Source: Colletotrichum lupini (lineage: Eukaryota > Ascomycota > Sordariomycetes > Glomerellales > Glomerellaceae). Taken from it: a stretch of 64,000 nucleotides of DNA. Below, piece by piece: positions 22,142-34,263 of this stretch (position 1 is the first letter of the stretch; every line of letters begins with the position of its first letter). The position numbers and the translations under genes are program-made. A model generated the notes under the pieces. That model was given only the letters and a program-made list of their open reading frames with translations. It searched no databases and had not been told where the DNA came from. The stretch is from positions 1,116,001 to 1,180,000 of the forward strand of contig NC_064680.1 of NCBI RefSeq assembly GCF_023278565.1, in the 5' to 3' direction.

Positions 22142-25100
22142 CTAACTTTCTGTTTTTTTTATTAATTTAACTACTATAATTAGAAATATAATTCGACCTC
22201 GGGCCTATTTACTAAGTTATTTGTTTTTCCCCCTTTTTTCTACTCTTTTTATATAACCTATCCCTTTATTTATATAATAACTTTTCCGTTATTTATAAAT
22301 TACTTTAATCCCTTATTTAATATTATTTTTATAAAAGCGTTTACGAAGTTATTTTTATTATTAATCTAACGGATCTCGAGTATTTTGCGCTTTTTATATA
22401 ATTATTTAAGGGCTATAATATCGATTATAAGCCTCTTTTCTTTTATTATTCCTAATTTAATAAAGTATTCGTATAATAAGTAAGAATTAATATAAATAAC
22501 CGTTAGAATAAATAGAAGGCTAATTTAATTAGTAATCTTTTTTAGTATTATTAAAATTATATAAGAGAGGTTAACGCCGTTAATTATATTATAAACCTCT
22601 AACGCTAATATATTTCTTATTATTTACTTATTTTTAATTAACGAGTAGTAGATTATATTATTATATATAACAAATTCGTTCTCGCTTATACTCTCGTTAG
22701 CTAAAATAATAATATATTTTAATTACGAAATAAGGTCGTTATTATTTATAAATAACTTATTAATGAAAATATAAAACTTACTAATTATAAGGTTAATTAA
22801 GTAATAAACGAGACCTCGATCGAGATTCGTTTATTACTACTTAAGCCGCTTATTAAGTACCTCGACGTCTCGTTTAATTAAATCTATAGCCTATACTATT
22901 TTAATATAATTAAAAGTTACTTTAGGCTAATAAATACTCGTAATATATACCCCTTACACAAGCTTAGCCTTATATTATTTTTTAATATTAATTATATTTA
23001 AATCGATGAGGTTAATTCTTTTACCCTACCTTTTTTATTAAAAAATAATAGTTTCCTTTTTAATTATAAAAATCTTATCGTTAAATACTAGGGGGGTATT
23101 TATTATAAGGACCTCTTTTAGCTTCGCTACGAAGCCCGCTTTTTAAAGCTCTTTATTCTCTTTTTTTTTAAAGTTAATATTAAATAGGCTTAATATATTA
23201 TCGGTCTATATTTTAACGATCCTAAATTAGTTACTTTCGTATTTTATAATTAATAAGTACGGGTTATATATAAAAATAACTATTAATAGTTAATTAATAT
23301 AAAAATTATAATAAGTAGCTTATTAATAAGTACCCGATTTTATAAGCCTATATAGTAACTTAAGCACTTTAATAATCGTGCTTTTTAAGTACTTACTAAC
23401 TATTTCCTTTAGTAAATAGGCTAGGATTTCTTTTATAAGCCCTATAGCTAATTAGGTATAGGCTTAGGTAATATCACGGCTCTAAATCTCGTATCCCTTT
23501 TTCTATAATAATATTATTAATATTATTATTAATCGTTAGCTATAGCGCTATATAGTAGGTAATTATATAAGTAGCGTTACTTTTTTAACGTTATTATACT
23601 TTTAAATTACGTATTTAAACTTTTCGTACGGCTAGGGTATTCTTTTCTTTTTAATTTTACGAACTATTTATAATTTAAATATATAGAAGTTTATATATCT
23701 TTTTAAGTTATATAAAATAAATCGATAGACCCCTCGATTATAAAAAGTATTTATTTTAATAAGATCTAATCCCTTATACGGCTTTTTAATAGTTATAATT
23801 ACGCCTTCTTTACGTAGTTTAACTACTAACTCGAAATCGGCTTTCTTTTTTATTATATAAAAAGTATTAATTACCTCGTTACTAATAATAAATTATTATA
23901 TTAGGGCTTATTATCGTAGTCTTTTATAACGTCTTACCGGTAGTATTAGTACCCTTTTAATAATTTCCTTTTCCTTATTATTTATTAATATTACTATAAT
24001 AATTTTATTAAAGATAATTTCCTATGCCTTTACCGCGGGTTATATAGTTTCCCTTAGCTCTTTTTCTTTTTATAAATTAAAAATTATTTTATTAAGATCT
24101 ATATAGTACGGTCTAACTACCGTAATTAATACTTTGAATAGCTAGTTACGATCTCTTATAACTATATAAGAGCGCTCGTTAATAGAAATTAATTTATATA
24201 GCCTAGCCTATTATTAAGTAATTTCGTACTATACTCGTATATTTAAATTTAGTAATATATCTAAATTATCCCCTATATCGGGCCTATTGCGCGTAATAAT
24301 TACCTTGTTAACTTACTTTTTTATATTTACTTTATATAATACCTATATTATTTTTTTAATTACTCAGGCTTATTAGCTTATACTTAATAACGGTAGCGAG
24401 GCTAAGGTCGTTCTTAAATATATTCTAAATATTAATAGCGTTAATATAAGTCCGTTAGGCCCTATAGTATTATTATAATATTTAAGTACTATTTAGAAGT
24501 ATTCGTTATTAATAGAATCCGGATTTTCCTTTTTAATAATTCTAAATACCCTTTTTAATTATTAATATACTCTTTTTACCTTTTTAATACTATAGTGCGC
24601 TTTAACGGGTACGATTTTTAGTTATATACCGTAAGCCGTCATATTATTCCTAAATTTTACTAACTTAAAGCTAGTACTAGCGTCGGTTTTAATACTATCT
24701 AGCGGTCCCTAATATATATTAATTTAGCTTTTTTATAAAGCTACTTATATTATTTTTATTTATAAATCCCGGAGGAATTGCCCTATTTAGAAGGATATAG
24801 CTACGTTAATTATATATAATACTAACTAACTATTTAAATAAAAAATATTAATAACGATTTCCTAGTTAAAGTTAAGCTTATTACGTAATTTAAACTTAAA
24901 TCTATATAAGCTTTATATATTTACTTAGTATTAATAATATACTTTTATTAACTACTCTAGCGCCCCTATTTTAATATTATTATTACTTAATTACTTTAAA
25001 AGGTTATATAGCCTCGTAACTAACAAGTACCTAAATCTCTAATATAATTTTCTAAGCTCACTTTTTATTAAGTAATTAATTAACTTCGTATTATTAATAA

Positions 25101-26052
25101 GCTTTATAAACGCATACCCCTATTATTATTTAACTATTTTAAAATACTTATTACTAGAGATTCTATTCTTTATATTATTAAATATAATACTTAGTCGATT
25201 TATATTTTTTAAATATAAGAGAAATAGGGTATTAATAAGTAAAATATAAAAAGTTATTATTCCGAAGTACGTCTCTATTTTTATTATACTTAGGGCGACG
25301 ATTTCCTTACTTAGGCTAAAACTAATTTTTATAATACCCGCTATTAACGTATTAAGCGTTATTAATACGATTTTTTATAGTACTTAGAATTACCCTTTTT
25401 CTCTAATTAACTATTATAATACCTTAGTATTTAAAATAATCTTATAAAAATCGTCTAGGCCGTACTTTTTATTTATATAGAATACTTATATAAGCTTAGT
25501 ATTTAAGGGATTTAAGTAATATAAAAAGGACCCCTCTAGCTACCTCTAGATTTACTTAGTACTATATTCTTTTTTTTTAAATATTAAGAGAGATAACGTC
25601 TTCTCTTTAATCGTTAAAATAATAAACTTCGGCCCTATTAAATTCGCCCTTTTAACTACCTCTATATCCGTTATCTAAGGGACCTTTCTTTATTATTTAT
25701 AAATAAAAGCCTATTTATTAAGCGCTTTTATTACCCTTTATTCGTTTAGCTTCGTATATTTTCTAAAGGCTAACGGAGTAAAAAAAGAGTAATTAATATC
25801 GTCGATTTTATTATAATTTAATTCGTTAATATAGGGGGTAAGATCTTCTTTATTTTCCGAATTTTTTATAGGGGGTATATACTTTAAGCCGCTATTTTAG
25901 CTACTATTACTAAGTTCTATACCCCTAGATTTACTCTTATATATAATAAGAAATTATTTAAACTAATAAGGGCTAGTTTTACTATTTACTACCCTCGACT
26001 TTTTATACTATTTATATAATTTAATATGCTCTTTTTTAGAATAGTTACTTAA

Positions 26053-26242
26053 TGTAAGAGATTAGGCTATGAGCACTTAACCAGCGAGGCTACAATGTAG
26101 GTATGGGTGTATTGTAAGACTAAAGCTTGCAGAGTCCTTCGTAAGGGCTCTGCTTCCTAGAAAGTTCTTTCGTAATGAGATCCGTGCACCGGTCGCTGAG
26201 TCATCGGCGTCCTGTCGCCGGCCGCATCCCGAATCCATTACA
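26053..26242. mobile_element. Nested 190-bp TG..CA element (probable solo LTR or TRIM), not RIP-mutated
   Basis: An island of ordinary base composition inside the AT-rich retrotransposon. It begins TGTAAGAG, ends CCATTACA, and is flanked by perfect 5-bp duplications CTTAA (26048-26052 and 26243-26247). TG..CA ends plus a 5-bp duplication suit a solo LTR of another retrotransposon family. It has a strong hairpin at 26129-26153 (GCAGAGTCCTT-CGT-AAGGGCTCTGC, with one G-T pair). It retains CpG, CpA and TpG, so it arrived after the host element was mutated, or was too short or single-copy to be hit. Confidence 0.75.
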
Positions 26243-29200
26243 CTTAACTAATATTTATCCTTTTTATAAATATAGTATTACCTTTTTTATTACCCTATTT
26301 ATAAATTAAATCTTTACCTATTTAACGAATCTAGGCCTCCTTATTAATAATTACTATATCTAGCCTCTTTTTTTTTTTATTATACGTTCGATTAACTTAA
26401 TATTATTAATAAGGGCCGTTATATACTTAAAAATAGGTTTAGCGTAGTATTTTTATTTTAATATTAAAGCTAAATCTTAGCTTTAAATAAAGCGTCTCGT
26501 AGTTTTTAGGTACTTAGTATAGGGTTATTTTTATTTCTAGTATATATTAAACTACGGTATAAAAATATCCGACTTTTTACTTATTTATCCTCTTATTTAG
26601 CTAGGTTTTTATTAGCTTATTAATTCGATTAATAAGCTTTTTAAAAATCTCTACTTATAATTTACCCTTTATTATTTTAATTATAAATATAAAAAAAATT
26701 ACTTATAGCTTAGATAAGAGCTTTAGGTTCTTATTATAAGTCTCGAAGTAGCTTCGGATTACGTTAATTATACTAAAAAAGTCATTTTAATCGAAATTAT
26801 ATACCGCTTTATAATAATAATTAAAGGTTTTACTTATAAATACGATATTAATTACCGAATAGTATTAGTATTCCCTAATTCCGACTTTTTTATAATAATT
26901 ATAAAATATCGTTAGGGTTTTTTATAAAACCTTATACTTCCCCCTAGAGTATAATTTCTCTTTTAAGAAGATCTTTTTAAAGTTTATAAATTACTTCGTA
27001 TTTATTATTAGATTTTTAATATTTATATACGATCCTTATGTCGCTACGTATTATTAATAACTTTAGGTCGTTTACTTCCTTTTTTATTAACTAATTAGTA
27101 CCGAATTTCGTATTAATAATAATAATGAGTTATAAATTAAAATAAATAAAATTATTAATTATTATACTTTTAGTATTATATTTTGCCCCGGTATATCCTT
27201 TTATAATAATAAATTTCCGTTAGTAATTATAAAGAGGAAATGTAGGTCGTTTACCCTTTTTCTAAATTCGTTAAAGCGATTATACGCTCTATTAACCTAG
27301 GCTTAGTTTTATAATACGAATTCCTTTTTTATAATTATTATTATTAATATTTTATATAGCTCTCGTAATTATAATTACGCTAATAATACCCCTTACTTAT
27401 AAAGGAATTTATTAATTACTTTTATAATTCTTAAGCTTACGCTTATAAACTATTTATTTAGTTAGTAACTAAGGTCGTTTACGATCTTATAAAATAGGGG
27501 TTATTTCTATAGCCCCTTTTTCTTATAAACCTTAGTTAAATAGATTAATATTACGTTAATTTACTCGCCGTTAAGCTAATTTATAATTCTATATATCTAC
27601 GTCCCCTAATAATCCGGGTTAATATTTACTTATTTATAAAGGATTAGGATTTTATTTAGAATCGGGTTTCGTCCTCTTTTTTTTTACTTTAACTTACTAA
27701 GGATTATACTTTAGTTTATATTTATATTAATAATTACTAGCGTATTTAATTTTAATAAGAATATATTTAATCTGCGCGCTAGTTATAATAAATCTATACT
27801 TTTATTACTTAATAAATTTATTAAGGTTTAAGAGATTCCCGCTTCTTCTCGCTATCTCGCTACTACTCTTATTTTTATTATTTTTAATAATTACTATTAC
27901 TTTTCTAAATTACTAACTATTATATTTATTAAAATCCTCCTTTTTATTTAATATAAAAAAGTAAGTTTTAGTAATTCCTTTTTATAATAATAATAATAGA
28001 CGTTTATATTATTATAAGAAAATATAATAATTAATTTTATGATTTTTATTAGTTATTAATTTCTACTATCCTATATACTTCTAGCCTTTTAAGCCTTATA
28101 CTCTCTATAATTTCTAAATAGCTTCTTTTTTTAACCTACTTTTTTTAAAGTAATATTTTATAAAAATAGTTAAAAATAAACGCTAAGCGGCTTATAAAGG
28201 AGCTATATAAGCTATTAAGAACTATATAAGCTATTAAGTATAATTAACGAAGTTAAGCCCTCTTTTTTATAAAATTATATATTTTAAGGACTTATTAAAA
28301 ATACTTACTTATTATTTATATATAATAAAGTTAAATATTTTAAAGATCTTATTTTTTATAACCTCTCGGTACTCTATTTTATATTTTTTAAATAGTCTTT
28401 TTTATAGCTTAATTACGGTTAGGTAATTATTACTTATTAATAATCCCTCTTATTACTTAGTTAATTTCTTAAAATTAGTAATCTCGCGCTAGGAGCTAGT
28501 ATAAAAAAAAGCCCTTAAGCGGCCCTCTAAAGGATTCTTTTTTTTTTTTTTAAATCCTCGTTTTTTTAGCCTTTTTTAAAATTAATAATAATTTTAGTAA
28601 GAGGTCGTAGGACTACTTTAGGGTAGCTACTTTCTTTTTAAATTAATTTTTAAAATCTATAATACTCTTAACTTAATATTATTAAAACTTCTAAATCCCC
28701 TCTTTCTTTATTAAACCGTTTTTTATATTATATTCTTAAATAATACTTAGAGGGTAATTAAAAAAGCTACGAAGAGGTCGTTTAAATTATAGGCTTAAGG
28801 TCGTATTTATAAGATCCTTATAATAATAAACTTTTTTATATACTATAGATCTCTTAGTTTAATAACTCCTATAGGGTTATTTTTATTATTAAATAAAAAT
28901 ATTTATATTTAGAAATCCCCTTTTTTAATTACGTAGTACTTTTTTATATTATATTATTAAGCTCGTTTATTATATTAATTAATTAAGTAAGTAGTCGTTA
29001 TATAAATATTTTCTTTTATTAATTTAATTAGTTAATTTCTAATTATAGGCCGGCTATAAAAAAGTCGTTTAATAAAAAAGCTACTCGGGGTAACGGTAAA
29101 AGGCTAGTTACTTAAGTAGTTTTATTAATTAATATAGTTTAATATAATAAACGTCGATCTTTTATAAGTAGTAAAAGGCTACGATTACTTAATTCCGTAT

Positions 29201-29347
29201 AGTATTCGAAAATCGCCTCCTTTTTTATCTATTTTTATAAAGTTAATTAGTACGAATCTCTTATTTTATATAATATTAAGAGGTCGTCTCTTTTATATAA
29301 TAAGATACCTTACTAATTTATAATAATAGAATTTAATTACTAATTAA

Positions 29348-29552
29348 TATTAATATCCTTATTATAGGGTAGTTAGTTCGAACCGTAGTTAATAAAGAAA
29401 TTAATTAAACTATATAAATATTTACGTAGTAAGTATAAAAAGGAGGTTCTAACTATAAGTTGGGCTAGCTATAATAATCGTAAATAGGGCCCCTAATTGG
29501 CCCCTGCGCAGTCGGCTGTATGCCGCGGTTGAATTGGACTTCTAATTTAATA
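29348..29552 (-). repeat. LTR, right copy (5' LTR in element orientation), half RIP-mutated
   Basis: Pairs with the left LTR. The inner part is mutated like the interior. The outer 60 or so bases (about 29490-29545) remain almost identical to the unmutated solo LTR at 63053-63254. Confidence 0.85.
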
Positions 29553-29557
29553 AAAAG
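29553..29557. repeat. Target-site duplication AAAAG, right copy
   Basis: AAAAG directly after the right LTR, matching 21932-21936. Confidence 0.75.
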
Positions 29558-29940
29558 GGTGAGAAAGGTCAAAAGTGTTTAAGATGTGCAAGCGACAAAA
29601 TCACTAAGTCATAGGCATGTCTAACTCAGAGGAATAAGAAGTTTGCTCAGCGCGTAAAAACAAATAAAGTGGGCAGAATCGATAAGAGGATCGAAGTGAG
29701 AGACACAGAGCGAAGAGAATAAATTTGGTGCCATAATTAAAGTGATCAAAAGTGATGGGAAAATGAGATCTACAAAATCGGAAATTCTTATTACAGTTAA
29801 GCCACACCAAAAATTTGCCCAGCGCAATCTTTGAACGATCATGGGTGTTGGAAAAAAATGAATCGATGGAATTAAAAAAGTCATGTCAAAGTTGAGCCAC
29901 ACCAAAACCTCACTCGGCGCGTAACTTGCAGAAGACCAAA
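29558..29940. repeat. Purine-rich repeat tract, right half, with a 31-bp direct repeat
   Basis: Continuation of the AAAGTG/GTGAAA-rich sequence interrupted by the retrotransposon. Inside it, 29795-29825 and 29890-29920 are similar direct repeats (AGTTRAGCCACACCAAAA at the start, CAGCGC or CGGCGC at the end), 95 bp apart. A shorter related piece, TTTGCTCAGCGCGT, is near 29640. No protein is supported. Confidence 0.5.
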
Positions 29941-30891
29941 CCAACCTTGGACTCAGCTGGCAAGGATCACTGCATCCATCACGTCAATCTTCAGAGTCAT
30001 TGATAGGATGGAACCCAGTTCCGGTCAAGTTGGTCCGGCACTTGGTCGAGATATTTCTGTTGGTTGATGCGTATCTCGTGTTGGAACGGTCAGGTCGTAA
30101 GAGACCAAACTCGTTTTTGCGGCACAGTCGGTTCATGTCTGAGGCCTCCTGCGGTTAGGTTGCAATTACGGCCTGGAATGGATGAATGAGTCTATGAGTG
30201 GTATCGGCGGCCAGATTAGAGGCCTAGTACCCCTTAAATAAGGAAGGCGTTGAAGGATTGGGTTCGAAGCGAGGCGCAAGAGGGTTGTGCAAGGCATACA
30301 TGTTATGAGTGTTGTTTGTACTAATTCACCTCATCTACACTTTTGCGTTGGGGAAAACTGTGACGATGTTACATGTACGAAGGACCATCACTGGCAGTCA
30401 AGATCTTCTCATTAGTACCGCAAAAGAAGATCCCATGTGAGCACCTAGCACTACTCGGAATCCCTCTTGCATCCCGACCCATGAATTAAGTGGCAGTAGC
30501 GTGGATTCTTAACGTTAGTACAAACGCCGGACACGGCTCGGGGCGAATTCGTCGAGACGGTCGGGATTTGTGGAGATATTGCGGATAGTTATTATGGGGA
30601 TGTTCGGCATCGGTCTACAAGCAATCGGTGCACGTGCGGCCGCTCTTGGTGACTACTGCCAAGAAAGCGATTATTTCCAAATGGGCCACATACTTCCTGA
30701 TCACGTTTCTAGTGGCACCAGTTATGTTTTAAGGATTTGTTTTTGTCTAAATGCAATGCTAGACTACCGAGATCCCAAACCGAACAGATAGGAAATAAAT
30801 GCAAAAGGTAGTAGATAAACGCCAAGAACTCACAACGCTCGTGTCATATTTTTTGGGGTTGAGAACATCAAACCCGGTTGAGGAGCGAAAC
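29941..30891. other. Intergenic stretch, nothing recognised
   Basis: About 950 bp between the repeat tract and the end of the C2H2 gene. A 73-codon open frame at 30570-30791 starts at GTG and has no recognisable domain. Confidence 0.4.
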
Positions 30892-32800
30892 TCAACCCAC
30901 CACGTGAGGGACACCCCTCTTCCACTTGAGTTCCTTACCGTGCTTACTCTTGTGGTGCCTCGACACATTGTCCCGCCTCCCCTGGTGTTCGCACCCCTGG
31001 TGCGGGCACTGGCGGATCTCGGAGCGCACGTTGTTCTTCTCGGCAACGTCCTTGTGGCGCGCCTGCATGTGCCGCTCTAGGTCTCGCACTTGAGCGAACT
31101 TGTGCTCGTGGCGGTGCTCGGCGCGGCAGATGGTGCAGACGAGGGCCTTGCGATGGACGCGCTGGTGCTGCTTCAGCTGAGCCTCCTTTGCAAAGGTCTT
31201 TGTGCAGCCGTCGGTGGTGCAGCTGTATGGGTGGGAGGAGCTGGAAGGGGCGCTTGCGCTGTCTGATCCGGGGGAGGAGAAAGTTGTGTCGAGGGGCGAG
31301 CCGTCGGTGCTTGCCGGGAACATGGAGAATGAGTCGGTTTCGGGGAAGAAGTCGAGGACAGGCTCGAAGGGGGAGGTGTTCGTGCTGCCCAAATAGGAGG
31401 AAACCTGGTCGCCAGAGAGGTAGCCAGAGGTAGAGAGGTCGGGCAGAGGGCTGTTAAAGTCAAAGAAGTTGGGGCCTAGGCTCTGCGCGACATCGAACTG
31501 GACGGCGGGGTCGTTGAAGATTTCCTGAGGAGAGTGGGTGGTTTGGTAAGTTGGTTCCATGGTGGAAGGGTCGAAGGTGGTCATGTCGTAGTCGCCCGTA
31601 GCGAGCATGTCCTGCTGCATGAGCATTGCCCAATCGTCGCCCTCGTCCGAAAGCTCAAAGAGCTCGGAGAAAGGCGAGTTTTGATACATGCTGTCGTTCA
31701 TGGCATCGGGTGCAGCACGTACCGGCTGGGCCCCGTAGGGCCAGCCTGTGGTAGTGACCGCCATAACTGCGACTGAAGGGGGGAACCCGGGGTGGTGTGT
31801 AGTGTTCTCGCTTGGAAGTCTGCCAACGATATTCGTTGCAGCAGACAGGTCGTAGAACTCCGTTTCAGGAGTTGAAGGTTGCTGGTAGTAAGGGTCGTAT
31901 TGGTAAAGGGTGGTTGACTCGGCGATTTGCTGAGCTAGCTGGTTTACGAATGGTTGCGTTTGTGTGAATTCTTGTGGACGGGCGCTATCAAGTTCAGATG
32001 GCCGATCGAGAAGTTTTACGACGTACTCAGGTCCTTGGCCAACCTGGGGGTAAGCGTTAGAGGCAAGTCGCGAGAGCAAGCGTAGACGCGCCGTCGGCGA
32101 GCTTACCGGTGCGAATAACCAACATCATCCTCGCAATATTAGACAGCAACAGACAACAACTGCATCACGCCGTTGAGTTTCCCAAAGGAGACCTGTCGGC
32201 ATGTATCCGGAATGTCCAGATGTGCCGTTTGGCCGTCGTCTGGGGACACGGGGACTGGGGTAACGAAATCTAGGACGCAAATGTCCTCCATAGTTGCAAG
32301 GTCCGAAAGCCGGACGCTCGCCAATTTATCCCGGGAGGAGAGGGAACAAGAAGCAATCATGTCTTCGCGGCATTTACCACAAGCAATAGGTGCATGGCGG
32401 GACTAGGTTTGTGTGTTAGCCTCTCGTCATGAGAGAAGAGTCTTGTATTCAGTCGTTAACTAACCTTGCGAAGTAACAACTGCACAGGTAGGCGTCGGCG
32501 TTCTCTGAACGTCAACAAACGTGGTAGTGGAAATCCTCCATCGTCGGAGCTGCCTCCATCAAAAGGGGACTCCGTTTTCTCGAATTTGACTGGGTTTAGG
32601 GTGGAACGGTGCAGTTCCATCTCCGAAGCAAAGGCGTCTCCCATGTCGACCATAGTCGTGACCCGAGGATCAGGAGTCGCCCAAGCATCTAAGTCAAATT
32701 CGTCTGACATGCTGTAAAGGCATAGATAGCGATCAGGGTCGCCATCGAAATCGTGCGAGTCCCAGCGGTCTTGGACCGGTGGATCAGCGTAAGAAGCCAT
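30892..32800 (-). CDS. C2H2 zinc-finger transcription factor
   Basis: Predicted nuclear regulator. Exons are 32800-32465, 32402-32151 and 32043-30892, giving 579 residues. The first intron is clean (AAG|GTTAGT..CTAG). The second would use a weak donor (GTTGCT), because the exon-2 frame stops at 32139-32141; that border is uncertain. Exon 2 opens with HAPIACGKCRED. The long middle is acidic, Pro/Ser/Gln-rich and activation-domain-like. Three C2H2-type fingers lie near the C-terminus, at about residues 468-565: YSCTTDGCTKTF..H..H, LVCTICRAEH..H..H (longer loop) and QCPHQGCEHQG..H..H. It lies between the retrotransposon and the Diels-Alderase-like gene. Whether it regulates the cluster cannot be told from sequence. 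Confidence 0.85.
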
Positions 32801-34182
32801 ATTGGCTGCGGGGTGGATCGTTGATTCAACTAGAGCATCTCGCAGTAGTCGCAGGGGCGTGGGGTAAGCTTGGTAGCTTGAAAGCTTGTATCAATCGGCT
32901 GGGTTAGATGCGATCAATGGTAAGGTGGTAAGGGTAAGGTAAGAAGAGGTAGGTAGAGATTGAAGGTATTCGGAGCGGATGAGGAAGGAAGAGAGGTCCA
33001 GCAGTCGAAATGCGCGAGGGATGCCTGGGGATTTGAAGTCCTCAGTGACTCAGGCCCGCTTCTTCTGAGTGGTTGCCTGTGCCGAGTTCCCAAGGCGCAG
33101 CGATTTTGGCCTCAGTGGCCCGTGCGATGATCGTAAGCAGGGATACTCAATCTGCGAGACATGCAACGCCGATTAAATGTTAGAACTGCAGCATACATCA
33201 CCACCCGATAGGCTTCACATGTGAGCTATAAATCTACTTGAAAATTCAGATAGCTTCTTACTGTTTTATATCGCAGCACGTCACATCATCAAAGATATCA
33301 CACAGGTATATGGTGTCGCTAAATGAAAAGAACTTTGGTTCAGCATCGTAATGGTCAGCATCAATGTACCCATGCGGGTGCGACGGGGCTGAACGGTGGG
33401 CGGATTTCTCTGGGTGGATCCATTGGCTCGCTCGCTTCGAACAAAGCCCCACATGGCGCGAGAAAAGATACCGAGTGACTTGAGGCCGCCGCAACTTTCC
33501 CCGTCCATTTCATGCCAATCGCGCCGTTGCCCATTTCTCAACACTGAAAATCAGGGCACATATGATGCAACGTCTTCGGTGACCCTTCTTTTGGTCTCAA
33601 TTCGTCGATAATTATTGGTCGCCTTACGTTGAGTCAATCGGGCAACATATCTTTGCTTTGACTGCCGTGATTTTGGCACCAATTGTCGCATCGTTGGCAT
33701 CGTCGCAGCTAAAGGATAACGTCTCATCGCACGATGCCATCCATCCACGCCGACGACACCATAGCTCGTACACGTTCGCGAATACCACCGCGGCGCAGTA
33801 CAACGATCTGATACGATGTTACGCTGACCCGTATTTCAATGCTTTGTTCAGACGCTCACGAAGTCTCCCCAGATCTAATAGTCTTACAATTAACCGCCAA
33901 GGCTGGTCTTGTTCAAGAAGCCAATTATCCCAGTCCGGGGAAATACGATAACTATTTCAATGCCATTCGGTCCGATGCCACACTGAATCTGGCGTTGTTG
34001 TGTCCCATTAACTGGTTTCCATCGCAAAAAATTATTTGGAGGCGCCGATTGAGTATTAATAGGACAGACAACATGGGCGAAGTGCGTCGACAGTCCAGCA
34101 ACGTCACTGCGACTACCAGAAGCAACAGCGGCGGCAGGTACTAGCCCAAAGGAGACGGATTTGTTCCGCGGAGCAAAAGAGT
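32801..34182. other. Long upstream region of the C2H2 gene, nothing else recognised
   Basis: About 1.4 kb. The first 200 bp upstream of the ATG contain short GGTAAGG-type repeats (about 32915-32950). Open frames at 33658-33951 and 33839-34144 lack domains. No RNA gene is seen before the tRNA at 34183. Confidence 0.4.
34175..34178 (-). terminator. RNA polymerase III terminator of tRNA-Gly
   Basis: TTTT on the minus strand, starting five bases past the tRNA 3' end, as expected for Pol III termination. Confidence 0.6.
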
Positions 34183-34263
34183 TGCGTCGAGGGGGAATCG
34201 AACCCCCGGCTCCCCGACGCTGCTGGACGGCAACGGAGAATTTTACCACTAAACCATCGACGC
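34183..34263 (-). tRNA. tRNA-Gly (GCC) with a short intron
   Basis: The minus strand folds as a cloverleaf. The acceptor stem is GCGTCGA/TCGACGC (7 bp). The D arm is GGTTTAGTGGTAAAAT. The anticodon stem is CTCCG/CGGGG, with loop TTGCCG..T giving anticodon GCC. The T arm is GGGGG-TTCGATT-CCCCC. About ten extra bases (TCCAGCAGCG) sit one base 3' of the anticodon, the canonical nuclear tRNA intron site (37/38). A-box and B-box promoter sequences are intact and a T4 terminator follows. Confidence 0.88.

Larger units (their letters stand above)
21937..29552 (-). mobile_element. Copia-type LTR retrotransposon, complete in length, destroyed by RIP
   Basis: A 7616-bp element bounded by 205-bp LTRs and an AAAAG target duplication. 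The interior is strikingly AT-rich, dense in TTA/TAA/ATA, poor in CpA/TpG, and has no ORF of any size, the mark of repeat-induced C-to-T mutation. Reading the minus strand from about 23493 leftwards gives a degenerate reverse-transcriptase core: SRDIT-stop-AYT-stop, then LIKEILAYLLKEIV, then TIIKVLKLLY, with stops at expected Gln/Trp sites. This fits fungal Copia polymerases, with RT close to the 3' end when the element is read on the minus strand. A purine-rich run next to the 22141 LTR edge (minus strand) suits a polypurine tract. It cannot encode protein. A 190-bp element is nested at 26053-26242. Confidence 0.88.

Noticed and set aside
21937..29552. AT-rich block as a centromere fragment or mitochondrial insertion
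   Set aside because: Paired LTRs, a 5-bp target duplication and RT remnants explain it as a RIP-mutated retrotransposon.
30570..30791. A 73-codon frame near the C2H2 gene
   Set aside because: It starts at GTG, has no recognisable domain and no supporting context.
33658..34144. Overlapping frames upstream of the tRNA
   Set aside because: The first starts at TTG; neither shows a domain or plausible splicing.
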